From a virus: a stretch of 64,000 bases of DNA. The notes under the pieces were generated by a model, which saw only the letters and a program-made list of their open reading frames with translations, was not told the origin of the DNA and made no database searches. Below are positions 6,641 through 14,807 of this stretch, one piece after another (position 1 is the first letter of the stretch; each line of letters starts with the position of its first letter). Location of the stretch: positions 1-64,000 of IMG/VR virus record IMGVR_UViG_3300007609_000005, one strand, 5' to 3'. The position numbers were made by a program, and so were the translations under genes.

Positions 6641-8944
6641 ATGATACGTAATTATTCACAGTTTATAAAAGAGAGTCAATCTAAAAAAATAAGTAAATAT
6701 GTCGATTTTTCCACTTTTTTAAAGTGGTATAATGAAAACCGCAAAAAGATTGCAAACATATTGGAAGTTGATTCATCAGAACTGGCGACAGAAGATGAAA
6801 TCCTAAAACAATCATCTGACCTTATTGAGAAAATAATAAACAGACAAAGTTCTGGAAATTATGGAAGAGAGGGCACAAAAGGAGATTTGGATGGGTTCAA
6901 TGCATTCGAACCACTCACAAACCACATTGCCCACGACATCTTACACAACATCTATAATGTAACTAAGAAGAACTTTGATAATTACGATGAATATGACTTC
7001 AATGAAAGTGAAAATATCGAAGAAATAGAAGTCCTTGCAATTGAAGAATCTCTTATGAAGTATTTTAAGATGGATTATGTTAAATCCGACTTTGTACACC
7101 AAAACATAAATAGGCTTGTTGGATTCCTTATGATGACCATTATCCAAAATGATCCCCAAAGGATTTTAGACATACTAGATGGGAAAATAGAACCATATGT
7201 AGAAGTATATGATGAAAAATATCCAATAAAGGGAACTCCGTTTGAAAATCTTTATGAAATAATTCATCAAATACCAATTGATCCTGTAAGAAAACCAGAC
7301 ACAATTAAAAATGGCCAAGATTTCAAAGATTGGCTTGGGTATATGAAACTCTATAGTGATGCCATTGATTACGAAGAGAATTCTGATAGGGCAAACTTCC
7401 CATATTCAGACTTTTTGGGAGCAAAACAAATGCACGAATTGACAGATGAAGAATTTGAAGAATTTGTAGGCTATGATCATACCACATATGACGAAGATCA
7501 CTTCGAGGGTGCAGACTTTGGATATGACCTAGTTATCCGTGATATGGTAATATCAGAATGGCCTGATTTACCCGGGAGTATATCAGATGTTTTTGATTTA
7601 CAGAAAAAAGTTGAAACAGATGATATACCCAAAAAACTGAAAGATGAAATCGATGTTCTTAAAAATGATAGATACTCTAATTGGACCAGATTCGAATTTC
7701 AACAAGCATATAAAGTCGATGCAGATGATGATGATCATAATCTATTCTCGGACAATTCTGAGTGGTTATTGATATTCGAAGATTCAGACGACACTTTATA
7801 TAAAACATATGACGGTGATTTCAATGAATTAGATACAAAAGTAGGCATATATGACGATGTTACTATGACCGATCTCTGCATAACTGATATGTCATTAGAA
7901 GAAAGTTATTGGGAGGTTCAATGGGATTATATAAAGGATATCGAGGAAGAAATTGATTTTGACCATCACACCGATGATATTGAAACAAATACCGGAAGTA
8001 TGAAGTACACAGATACCTTACGTGCATTGACAAGAAGATATTTCAGATATAATGATGTCCTTGTAAACAATACCAAAATAAAACAAAAGGGTGGGAATTA
8101 CACATTCATCAAAGATTCTTTGTTTGATAATTATAAATCATTAAGTAAAAACCCACTTACAGAAAACGCCAAAAGGTTGATAAGAATTTTCAATGAATTC
8201 AGAGGTTGGACAATTAAAAACTTTGACATGTTGAAGAAAACCCACAAAAAAGTAAAATCTGTATTCAGTAAAGAAGACCTTGAATTAATCGCACAATACG
8301 AAACAAATATTAGAATTATAAAATTCAACATATACAACAACCTAGACAAAATAGAGAAATATACTAATGCTAAAGTTGAGGCAAAATTGAGTGAAGTTGC
8401 CAGCCTTTTCAGTAAAAGTTCAAATGTCAAGGGCACAATTGATACATTTAAAAAATACCAAAAATTATTCAATCAATTTGACAGTGAAATTATATTCAAT
8501 TATCTTAAGAGAGTTCCAAACTTAAATATAGAAAATGTCAAAAAAGATATACATAGATTTGATGATATGTTTGTCCAAAAATTCATCGAAGATTACGAAA
8601 AATGTTATGACAAGTTCATTAACATATCAGATATCGAAGAACACCGTGACGAACTTTTCAAAAAACTTATGGAATTCACAAAAGAGTTTGGTAACCAAAA
8701 TATTGGTCATATCCGTTTTTATACGAAACTCCGAGAGCTTAACATCAAAAAAGAAAATTTCAATGATTTAATAGATATGTATGAATCATTTATAAAAAAC
8801 AAATGTCCGAATTTGGATATTGAAATAGAACGAAGTAGAATAGAACCCATATACAAGGATGAAATACTAGAGGCTATAAATACGGGTGATAATGTATTTT
8901 ACAGTGTCGAATGCTACAAAAGTTTCATTTACATAATCAAATAA
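6641..8944 (+). CDS. Large hypothetical protein with capsid-targeting-like N-terminus, 767 aa
   Basis: It opens MIRNYSQFIKES, close in pattern to the T4 internal-protein targeting sequence (M-K-x-Y-x-x-F-I-x-E). The rest is acidic and mostly helical, with no motif I can assign. If the N-terminus is a targeting signal, this may be an abundant internal head protein injected with the DNA. It converges on AsnRS, ending 6 nt from the AsnRS stop. Confidence 0.6.
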   Translation: MIRNYSQFIKESQSKKISKYVDFSTFLKWYNENRKKIANILEVDSSELATEDEILKQSSDLIEKIINRQSSGNYGREGTKGDLDGFNAFEPLTNHIAHDILHNIYNVTKKNFDNYDEYDFNESENIEEIEVLAIEESLMKYFKMDYVKSDFVHQNINRLVGFLMMTIIQNDPQRILDILDGKIEPYVEVYDEKYPIKGTPFENLYEIIHQIPIDPVRKPDTIKNGQDFKDWLGYMKLYSDAIDYEENSDRANFPYSDFLGAKQMHELTDEEFEEFVGYDHTTYDEDHFEGADFGYDLVIRDMVISEWPDLPGSISDVFDLQKKVETDDIPKKLKDEIDVLKNDRYSNWTRFEFQQAYKVDADDDDHNLFSDNSEWLLIFEDSDDTLYKTYDGDFNELDTKVGIYDDVTMTDLCITDMSLEESYWEVQWDYIKDIEEEIDFDHHTDDIETNTGSMKYTDTLRALTRRYFRYNDVLVNNTKIKQKGGNYTFIKDSLFDNYKSLSKNPLTENAKRLIRIFNEFRGWTIKNFDMLKKTHKKVKSVFSKEDLELIAQYETNIRIIKFNIYNNLDKIEKYTNAKVEAKLSEVASLFSKSSNVKGTIDTFKKYQKLFNQFDSEIIFNYLKRVPNLNIENVKKDIHRFDDMFVQKFIEDYEKCYDKFINISDIEEHRDELFKKLMEFTKEFGNQNIGHIRFYTKLRELNIKKENFNDLIDMYESFIKNKCPNLDIEIERSRIEPIYKDEILEAINTGDNVFYSVECYKSFIYIIK

Positions 8945-8950
8945 AGAGAC

Positions 8951-10117
8951 TTAAAAACTAACCGGAAACGGAATAACATCATGAACTTTCGGTGCTTTTG
9001 TTATAAACATCAACAACCTCTCAAAGCCCAATCCGAATCCAGAATGCGGGACTGATCCCCATCTACGTGTTTCAGTGTACCATTTCATCTTATCCATGTC
9101 CATGCCTTCCATTGAATCTAATAACTTTTCATAATCTTCTTCTCTTTGCGAACCTCCAATCAACTCACCAACTTCCGGAAAGATAAGGTCAAAACAAAGA
9201 GCATACCTATCATCTTTCTTCATATAGAATGGTTTCAACTCTTTTGGATAATGAGTAATGAAAGTTGGTCCCCATTTTTCTGTTATTGATTTTTCAACTT
9301 CTGAGGATATATCCTCACCCCATTTGAAGCCGAACTCTTCTTGAATTTCATCATACTTTTTAATAACCCAAGGTTTTGATGTGTCAATAATATCATCGAG
9401 GTGTGAAGTGTCTTTTAATTCCTTCATAGAACCTCTTATAATAGACTTAACAAAGTCTTCAGCGAACCCAATTGTATCATCGAGGGCATACCAAGCAAAT
9501 TCCGGTTCAACCATCCAGAATTCAGATAAATGCTTTCTAGTGGCTGATTTTTCTGCTCTGAACGTTGGTCCAAATGTATAGATTTGCCCAAGTGCCATCA
9601 TCCCTACTTCACCATGTAATTGACCCGAAACAGTTAATTGTTCTTCCATCCAATCAGATGAAACTTTAAAAGTTTCACCAGCACCTTCGCAATCAGCATG
9701 TGTAATTATAGGTGTATGGTATTGATAAACACCCATTTCATCCATATATCGGTGAATTGCCTGTGTAAGATGGTGACGTGTTCTTAAAATTTCTTGAAAT
9801 TGTCTGGCTCTACCACGAAGATGTGGAATAGAACGGAAGAACTCATCTGAATGTTTTTTAGGTTGTAGTGGATATTCATCATCAGCATCACCAATGATTG
9901 TTACTTTGCTTGCAACAATTTCCGGAAATCCTCTTGGTGTAACTCCTTCTTCACCTTCAACTATTACAGATGCTCCTATTTTCAATTCCCCTTTAACATC
10001 ACAAAGCTCTTCTTTGATTGTTATTTGATGATCTTCTGTTCCATCTGTTACGGGAACGAACTTGATTGATTTTGATCTACGGATACTTTTTATCCATCCT
10101 TTTACTTCTCTTTTCAT
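8951..10117 (-). CDS. asnS: Asparaginyl-tRNA synthetase
   Basis: A 388-residue class II synthetase that charges tRNA-Asn. An N-terminal OB-fold anticodon-binding domain (about 1-75) is followed by the catalytic domain. Motif 2 is TFRAEKSATRKHLSEFWM (from about 185) and motif 3 is GFGLGFERLLMF near the C-terminus. EFWMVEPE is typical of AsnRS rather than AspRS. It is shorter than most bacterial AsnRS (about 460 aa), yet the motifs are intact. It is preceded by an Asn-rich leader peptide and an attenuator. Confidence 0.95.
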   Translation of the reverse strand: MKREVKGWIKSIRRSKSIKFVPVTDGTEDHQITIKEELCDVKGELKIGASVIVEGEEGVTPRGFPEIVASKVTIIGDADDEYPLQPKKHSDEFFRSIPHLRGRARQFQEILRTRHHLTQAIHRYMDEMGVYQYHTPIITHADCEGAGETFKVSSDWMEEQLTVSGQLHGEVGMMALGQIYTFGPTFRAEKSATRKHLSEFWMVEPEFAWYALDDTIGFAEDFVKSIIRGSMKELKDTSHLDDIIDTSKPWVIKKYDEIQEEFGFKWGEDISSEVEKSITEKWGPTFITHYPKELKPFYMKKDDRYALCFDLIFPEVGELIGGSQREEDYEKLLDSMEGMDMDKMKWYTETRRWGSVPHSGFGLGFERLLMFITKAPKVHDVIPFPVSF

Positions 10118-10144
10118 AATTTCTCTCTTTTAATTTTTGTTAAC

Positions 10145-10176
10145 AAAAAAACCCTGTCAGTTTCCTGACAGGGTTT
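10145..10176 (-). terminator. Intrinsic terminator of the AsnRS attenuator
   Basis: On the minus strand AAACCCTGTCAG pairs with CTGACAGGGTTT around a GAAA tetraloop in a perfect 12-bp stem, followed by seven T. It lies 28 nt before the AsnRS start. It could also end the transcript of the gene at 10276-10731. Confidence 0.9.
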
Positions 10177-10204
10177 GCTTAATTTTTAGGCAATAATAAT
10201 CCAG

Positions 10205-10252
10205 TCAGGGTTTCCTGTTATGATTATTATTATTTATTGATAATGATTTCAT
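10205..10252 (-). CDS. Leader peptide of AsnRS, 15 aa with 5 Asn
   Basis: The frame encodes MKSLSINNNNHNRKP then TGA. Four consecutive AAT codons and one AAC make five Asn of 15. The ATG is 4 nt after an exact -7 element, so the leader peptide mRNA would be leaderless. Together with the following overlapping hairpins and the downstream asparaginyl-tRNA synthetase, it reads as an attenuation leader peptide that senses charged tRNA-Asn. Confidence 0.85.
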   Translation of the reverse strand: MKSLSINNNNHNRKP

Positions 10253-10256
10253 TTTA

Positions 10257-10264
10257 CAAATATA
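10257..10264 (-). promoter_or_regulatory. -7 promoter element TATATTTG for the AsnRS leader
   Basis: An exact TAnnTTTG on the minus strand, just after the stop of the upstream gene and 4 nt before the leader-peptide ATG. Confidence 0.7.
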
Positions 10265-10275
10265 ATAAAAATTTA

Positions 10276-10731
10276 TTAAGTAAATAAGTCTTTAATTAAA
10301 TTAAGTGCTTCGATATTTTCTCTGATTCTCATCCTCTTCTTAACATCAAAGTTTTCACCCTTTTCCTTTAAATCTTTTTCAAATGATTGTATAGCACTGT
10401 TACAATCATCCTCAATATTACCATTATACATGTCGTTAAATAATGCTGACATATCACCATTATAGTTACGTTTTGCTTCATCGAAAAGTCTATCATGATT
10501 ATCATCATTTTCGAAAAGGCTTCTATTATCAATGAAAAAAGACACTATACGCTTATACTTACTGTGATTCTCATCTGAAATATTTTCCCAAGCACCTTTG
10601 AAATCTCCTTTAAGTATCTTTTTAGCAGCACCCCAAAGTTTTGACATATCAACAACACCTCTAAATAATGCTGATTTAGTTCCTTCATTTGTTATGTTTT
10701 GAAAGTTTTCAAATGATTTTAAATGTTCCAT
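10276..10731 (-). CDS. Hypothetical protein with N-terminal tag, 151 aa
   Basis: It opens MEHLKSFENFQNITNEG, a member of the recurrent N-terminal tag family (hydrophobic, Lys, aromatic, then N-E). The remainder is helical and charged with no recognised domain. It lies upstream of the AsnRS promoter on the same strand. Confidence 0.6.
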   Translation of the reverse strand: MEHLKSFENFQNITNEGTKSALFRGVVDMSKLWGAAKKILKGDFKGAWENISDENHSKYKRIVSFFIDNRSLFENDDNHDRLFDEAKRNYNGDMSALFNDMYNGNIEDDCNSAIQSFEKDLKEKGENFDVKKRMRIRENIEALNLIKDLFT

Positions 10732-10947
10732 AATAATAATAATATATATTTTATTATATATAAAATTTTCACAATGGTTAATTTATTTCAGTTCATCTTC
10801 TATCACCTTACTAATGAGCCTAAGTAATGCTTTTACTTATACCACTGCGAGTGATGGGTTTAATAATAAAAGCTGTTCAAAATACCCATAATCACCCAAC
10901 ACCCAAAGTTTATTCCCAACCACACTTTTAATATATATATTGGGTAA
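10732..10947. other. Divergent intergenic region
   Basis: This 216-nt spacer separates divergent genes. It has an AT-rich stretch near 10740-10770 and a small hairpin AAGTAA/TTACTT near 10820-10836. No exact TAnnTTTG was found on either strand, so the promoters of the flanking genes are not visible to me. Confidence 0.3.
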
Positions 10948-12615
10948 ATGAAATTTCTACACACATATAATAAATTCATAACATCTTTGAATGAGAATAA
11001 AAAACAAGCAATATCTATTCTCAAAAAGAAGAGTGTGTCACCAAAGAATAAAGATTTCAAGAAGTTGGTCAAGTTATTAGAAGACAAATTCAATAACCTA
11101 AACTTAATAGGGCTACTCACGAAATTCCGATTCCAACAAGATACATCAATAACTGAATTGGAAGACCTCGTTAAATGGCTACACGATAACAATGGTGCAA
11201 AATTATTGAAAAACCCCATACTACAATATAAAACATATGAAAGCCTAAAAGATGAGATAATACAGATCGACATATCAAGAAAAATAAGAATGGTAATGAA
11301 TGAACTACCAAATGAACAAAAACAATTGGTGAACGAGGCAGATATACCACATAAGAAGGAATTTGAGGGGTGGTGTGTGAAATTACACGATATAAAGTAT
11401 AAGAAACCCCTTTTCAAAAAGATATCAAGTTGCAAGACAATTGAGGAGTTATTGGAACGTGTATCCGACTTTGTTCGAACAAATTCTGATATCAAAAATT
11501 ACGATGATAAGTTAAGAGAGATCAAAGAAATGGAAAATGTAGAGATAACACTGGAAGACCCGGATAAGGGAGTTATCATTACAAGAATACTGAATTATAA
11601 CACATCAAATGCATTGGGATCAAGTGCATGGTGTATATCGACAAGTCAAGGTCAATGGATGCACTATGTTTATAAAAATATGGGATATCAGTATTTCATA
11701 TGGGATTACTCAAAATCTGTTGTCGACCCATTACACCAAATAGGAGTAACTATCGGACCACACGATAAGGTAACTCATTGCCATGATATGAATGACAAGG
11801 GAATTATGAATAATCTACCTGAAGTTGTAACAGACAACATAGGGAAAGCATTAAGGGGGATGGACACAGAAGAAGTTGAAAAATTCAAAGGGAACTATAG
11901 AGAAGAAAAAAGGGGAATGGCAAAGCAAATATATGAGAATGAGGATGGTCTGGAAAAACTAGCACAAGCACTCATTACATTCTTAAAAAACCAAGGGATT
12001 TGGTCAGATGAAATGGTATTATATGATATTTTACCACAAGATGATTATAACGGCCTACCCCTATTCGAAGTGAATATAATGGGAGATAAAGAAATTAGTT
12101 ATGCCATAGAAACTGAAGATGTAGTAGACGAAAAATATAAAGAACGTGAAGGAAGTTTAATTGATGATATTGGATATTTCGGATACAATGAATGGTTTTG
12201 GCAAGATTCTATTGATATGTATTCATTAGAAAAATGGGTCAGTGAATGGTTAGAAGAATCTGCACCACACTACATAGAAATGGAAGATGGTGAAACAGAA
12301 GAAGAACATCAACACAATATGGATACGTGGAAAGAAAATGAACTGGATGAATTCATAGATGATCCAATAGAATGGCTTTATCACAAAGACCTATTATACA
12401 AAAAAACACAATCAAATGGGTTTGTGGGTGATTACACAACATGGGAATACTCAAACGACTCTTTAATAGATGCAATGTTTGACAAAGATGACTTCATACA
12501 AAGATCAATAGATGTAAGTGGTAGATTGTCCTTTATAAATGACACCATAGATGAAACTGAACACGAACTTCACTACGATAATGAAAATTACCTAATATAC
12601 ATTTTATACGAATGA
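10948..12615 (+). CDS. Hypothetical protein with WCI-type phage domain and N-terminal tag, 555 aa
   Basis: It begins MKFLHTYNKFITSLNEN, another member of the N-terminal tag family. A central segment has SAWCISTSQGQWMHYV followed by YQYFIWDYS and THCHDMNDKG (residues about 225-285). I have seen similar WCI...YFIWD patterns in phage proteins of unknown role, but I cannot name a function. The C-terminal third is very acidic. Packaging into the head is inferred only from the N-terminus. Confidence 0.6.
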   Translation: MKFLHTYNKFITSLNENKKQAISILKKKSVSPKNKDFKKLVKLLEDKFNNLNLIGLLTKFRFQQDTSITELEDLVKWLHDNNGAKLLKNPILQYKTYESLKDEIIQIDISRKIRMVMNELPNEQKQLVNEADIPHKKEFEGWCVKLHDIKYKKPLFKKISSCKTIEELLERVSDFVRTNSDIKNYDDKLREIKEMENVEITLEDPDKGVIITRILNYNTSNALGSSAWCISTSQGQWMHYVYKNMGYQYFIWDYSKSVVDPLHQIGVTIGPHDKVTHCHDMNDKGIMNNLPEVVTDNIGKALRGMDTEEVEKFKGNYREEKRGMAKQIYENEDGLEKLAQALITFLKNQGIWSDEMVLYDILPQDDYNGLPLFEVNIMGDKEISYAIETEDVVDEKYKEREGSLIDDIGYFGYNEWFWQDSIDMYSLEKWVSEWLEESAPHYIEMEDGETEEEHQHNMDTWKENELDEFIDDPIEWLYHKDLLYKKTQSNGFVGDYTTWEYSNDSLIDAMFDKDDFIQRSIDVSGRLSFINDTIDETEHELHYDNENYLIYILYE

Positions 12616-12722
12616 AACACTTAAAATTATTTTTAGAATATAACGAATGGGGGAAAATTGACCAAAAATGATTTCGGAGAACATCAGAGAAGTTGATAGA
12701 AAACAAAAACAACAATAATTAA
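12612..12722 (+). pseudogene. Remnant of a short tagged gene interrupted by TGA
   Basis: An ATG overlapping the previous stop begins MKHLKLFLEYNEWGKIDQK and hits TGA after 19 residues. The same frame continues 16 more codons to TAA at 12720-12722, and another frame (12668-12718) is also briefly open. The N-terminus matches the recurrent tag, so this looks like a decayed member of that family. A functional mini-peptide cannot be excluded. Confidence 0.4.
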
Positions 12723-12734
12723 TATATACACATT

Positions 12735-13289
12735 ATGAGTATAAAGAAATTTACAAGTATGATAAATGAAATCCGTAAAAACGAGTACGGTTGTTCAATG
12801 GTATATTTTGATTTACCTTTTATTGATATGATACATGAATACATTGACGAAAAAGATATATACGAAGACCCAAATGATCCATCATATGGACTCGAAGATG
12901 AACCACACGTTACACTTCTTTTCGGATTACACGACAATGTTGATGATGAAGACGTATTCGACCTTTCAACACCCAAAGAAATAACACCAATAACATTAAA
13001 AAACATTGGGTGCTTTGAATCCCAAAATGGATATAATGTTCTTAAATTCGAAGCAGAAGCAGATTGGTTGGGGGAATGTAATGAGAAACTTACCGAACTG
13101 CCACACACATCAAATTTCCAGGATTACAAACCACATTGCACCATCTCATATATGATAAATGGAAAGTGTGATAAATATATCGATATCCTAAAGGGAGTTG
13201 AAATAAAAGTAGAACCCAAGGAATTGGTGTATTCAAAACCATCAGGTCAAAAAATCAAACGATCAATCAAGGATATCACCAAGGACTGA
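12735..13289 (+). CDS. 2H phosphoesterase (LigT/RNA ligase-like), 184 aa
   Basis: Two H-x-T motifs are spaced as in the 2H superfamily: PHVTLLFG (about residues 57-64) and PHCTISYM (about 134-141). Family members open 2',3'-cyclic phosphates or act on 2'-5' linkages in RNA, including tRNA ends. The N-terminus MSIKKFTSMINEIRKN resembles the recurrent N-terminal tag. It overlaps the convergent gene at its 3' end. Confidence 0.75.
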   Translation: MSIKKFTSMINEIRKNEYGCSMVYFDLPFIDMIHEYIDEKDIYEDPNDPSYGLEDEPHVTLLFGLHDNVDDEDVFDLSTPKEITPITLKNIGCFESQNGYNVLKFEAEADWLGECNEKLTELPHTSNFQDYKPHCTISYMINGKCDKYIDILKGVEIKVEPKELVYSKPSGQKIKRSIKDITKD

Positions 13290-13625
13290 TTTCCTCCTTA
13301 TTTTTTTCAGTGTAGGGATATGACCACCATACGTTTTGAATATAAAATCTTTAATATCTTCAATTTCAAGACTGAAATCCTCAAATTCCTGCTCAGTGGC
13401 ACGTGCCATAAGTGATGTCAAGTATGTCATGTATCTAATCTTAACATCTAACTCTTGTATTTCATGTTTGTAATCCGAATATTCATCAAAGAACTCAGAA
13501 ACCCGATCATGGGTGGTATTGGTTCGTTTAATTATCTCATAGGTATTTTTAATCGAATATACCATCGAAACCGAAAATATAATAATGACAACCGCAATTA
13601 CAGTAATAAATATGATATCAATCAT
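13263..13625 (-). CDS. Single-span membrane protein with coiled coil, about 120 aa
   Basis: The N-terminal segment MIDIIFITVIAVVIIIFSV is a clear membrane anchor, followed by a heptad-like helical region and a basic tail ending RRKSVLGDILD. Upstream in-frame ATGs at 13631 and 13649 would add 2 or 8 residues. I chose the one directly before the hydrophobic segment, which overlaps the upstream stop by 8 nt. Confidence 0.6.
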   Translation of the reverse strand: MIDIIFITVIAVVIIIFSVSMVYSIKNTYEIIKRTNTTHDRVSEFFDEYSDYKHEIQELDVKIRYMTYLTSLMARATEQEFEDFSLEIEDIKDFIFKTYGGHIPTLKKIRRKSVLGDILD

Positions 13626-14007
13626 CTCCATTTCCCAAAACTTTATCAATTGTTGTATTTCTCGTCTCCATCACCCCATCATATTCATCGAACATCTCAT
13701 CAAATTTTTTATTCTGAATTTTTTCAAATCTGACATCTAATGCACATTTTATTTTGTTCATAAACTTTCTATTAGAAGAATTATTATCTATCACAATGCC
13801 TTTATCATTTCGTCTAACAATCACCATATCTATATTACCATGCACCATAAACACATTCACAGTAATTCTAGTAGTATAACTCGATCTCTGAACTAATTTA
13901 TATTTCCTATCATTTTGCTTTCCCGACAAAGAAATAGAAAATCCCCCATTCTTTATAATAGAATGCACTAGGTTGAGTAGCCACCTTTTTCTGGATTCAT
14001 CTAACAT
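13618..14007 (-). CDS. Hypothetical protein, 129 aa
   Basis: The start MLDESRKRWLLNLV was chosen over an ATG 54 nt upstream because an exact TATATTTG lies 4 nt ahead of it. The protein is basic with alternating strands (VNVFMVHGNIDMVIV) and no recognised motif. It is co-transcribed with the following membrane protein. Confidence 0.6.
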   Translation of the reverse strand: MLDESRKRWLLNLVHSIIKNGGFSISLSGKQNDRKYKLVQRSSYTTRITVNVFMVHGNIDMVIVRRNDKGIVIDNNSSNRKFMNKIKCALDVRFEKIQNKKFDEMFDEYDGVMETRNTTIDKVLGNGDD

Positions 14008-14011
14008 ATTA

Positions 14012-14019
14012 CAAATATA
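14012..14019 (-). promoter_or_regulatory. -7 promoter element TATATTTG
   Basis: An exact minus-strand match 4 nt before the ATG at 14007. It lies inside the 5' part of the longer open frame, which is why the shorter start is preferred. Confidence 0.6.
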
Positions 14020-14032
14020 AGGAAAAATCGGA

Positions 14033-14365
14033 TCACTTACCGATTTTTTCCAAAATCCCATTTACTTCCTCCACCACATATTTATTCTGACGAACGGAAA
14101 CCCATTTACGACCAAAAGGTTGAAGGAATATACGATGTGATATCACACACTTGGCATTCTCACCATAAAATTTAACAGTTCTTTTATGATAAATATCTTC
14201 AAGAACATAATCTTTCATATGTGCCGACCACGATAATATTTTATACTCACCATCGACTTTTATAACTTTTTTGTACCGGTCTTTATAATGACCATCCATT
14301 CCTTTGAAGGTGTGGTTACTTACTTTATCTAAATAATCTTCTACTTGTTTTTGGTAATTTTTCAT
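14033..14365 (-). CDS. Hypothetical protein, 110 aa
   Basis: A basic, strand-rich protein with no recognised domain. It follows the zinc-ribbon-like gene by 5 nt on the same strand, so it probably belongs to the same operon running from about 17.3 kb. Confidence 0.55.
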   Translation of the reverse strand: MKNYQKQVEDYLDKVSNHTFKGMDGHYKDRYKKVIKVDGEYKILSWSAHMKDYVLEDIYHKRTVKFYGENAKCVISHRIFLQPFGRKWVSVRQNKYVVEEVNGILEKIGK

Positions 14366-14370
14366 AATTT

Positions 14371-14796
14371 TTATTTTTCATTTTTTATCAATTTATCGAT
14401 TTTCACTCTTCTCACTTCTGCATTTGGTAAATGGTAAATTGGTACTATACGATACTCACGATTCGGATTATCACCATACCTATTATACTGAACCATCGCC
14501 TCAACTGCAGTGGTCTGACTCATATAGATTTTATTCTTCCAATTATTCCACCAATTACTCCACTCACCACCCCTTTCCAAAACTCGTTGCTGTATAACCC
14601 AACCATAAGGTTCATAATCACTTTGTATCGATTGTCGGTCTATACTCATAACATTCTCACAGACTATATCATCACCCATTACGGTATTGACATCAAGATA
14701 TCCTTTCCTACACGTAGGACACTCAACTCTTTTTGGACACTCATCTATGATTTCTTGAATCTCCTTTTTAAATATTCTTCTTAATAATTCTTTCAT
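14371..14796 (-). CDS. Hypothetical protein with CxxC pairs, 141 aa
   Basis: An N-terminal CPKRVECPTCRKGYLD (about residues 20-35) plus a further cysteine near 47 suggests a zinc-binding knuckle. The protein ends AEVRRVKIDKLIKNEK, the shared C-terminal tail. It lies directly downstream of rho on the same strand. Confidence 0.6.
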   Translation of the reverse strand: MKELLRRIFKKEIQEIIDECPKRVECPTCRKGYLDVNTVMGDDIVCENVMSIDRQSIQSDYEPYGWVIQQRVLERGGEWSNWWNNWKNKIYMSQTTAVEAMVQYNRYGDNPNREYRIVPIYHLPNAEVRRVKIDKLIKNEK

Positions 14797-14807
14797 AATA
14801 TTAAAAT

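Larger units (their letters stand above)
10145..10252 (-). promoter_or_regulatory. Ribosome-mediated transcription attenuator controlling AsnRS
   Basis: Region 1 is inside the Asn codons: AATAATAATC (10231-10222) pairs with GATTATTATT (10201-10192), 10 bp. The antiterminator is CTGACTGGATT (10208-10198) with AACCCTGTCAG (10175-10165), 9 of 11 positions paired. The terminator pairs that same segment with 10160-10150. A ribosome stalled on the AAT codons would block region 1 and let the antiterminator form. The segment overlapping the leader stop is part of the antiterminator, as in the Gln leader. Confidence 0.8.

Noticed and set aside
10145-10176. Terminator only ending the gene at 10276-10731
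   Set aside because: A promoter and an Asn-rich leader frame lie between that gene and the hairpin, and an antiterminator pairing exists. A double role remains possible.
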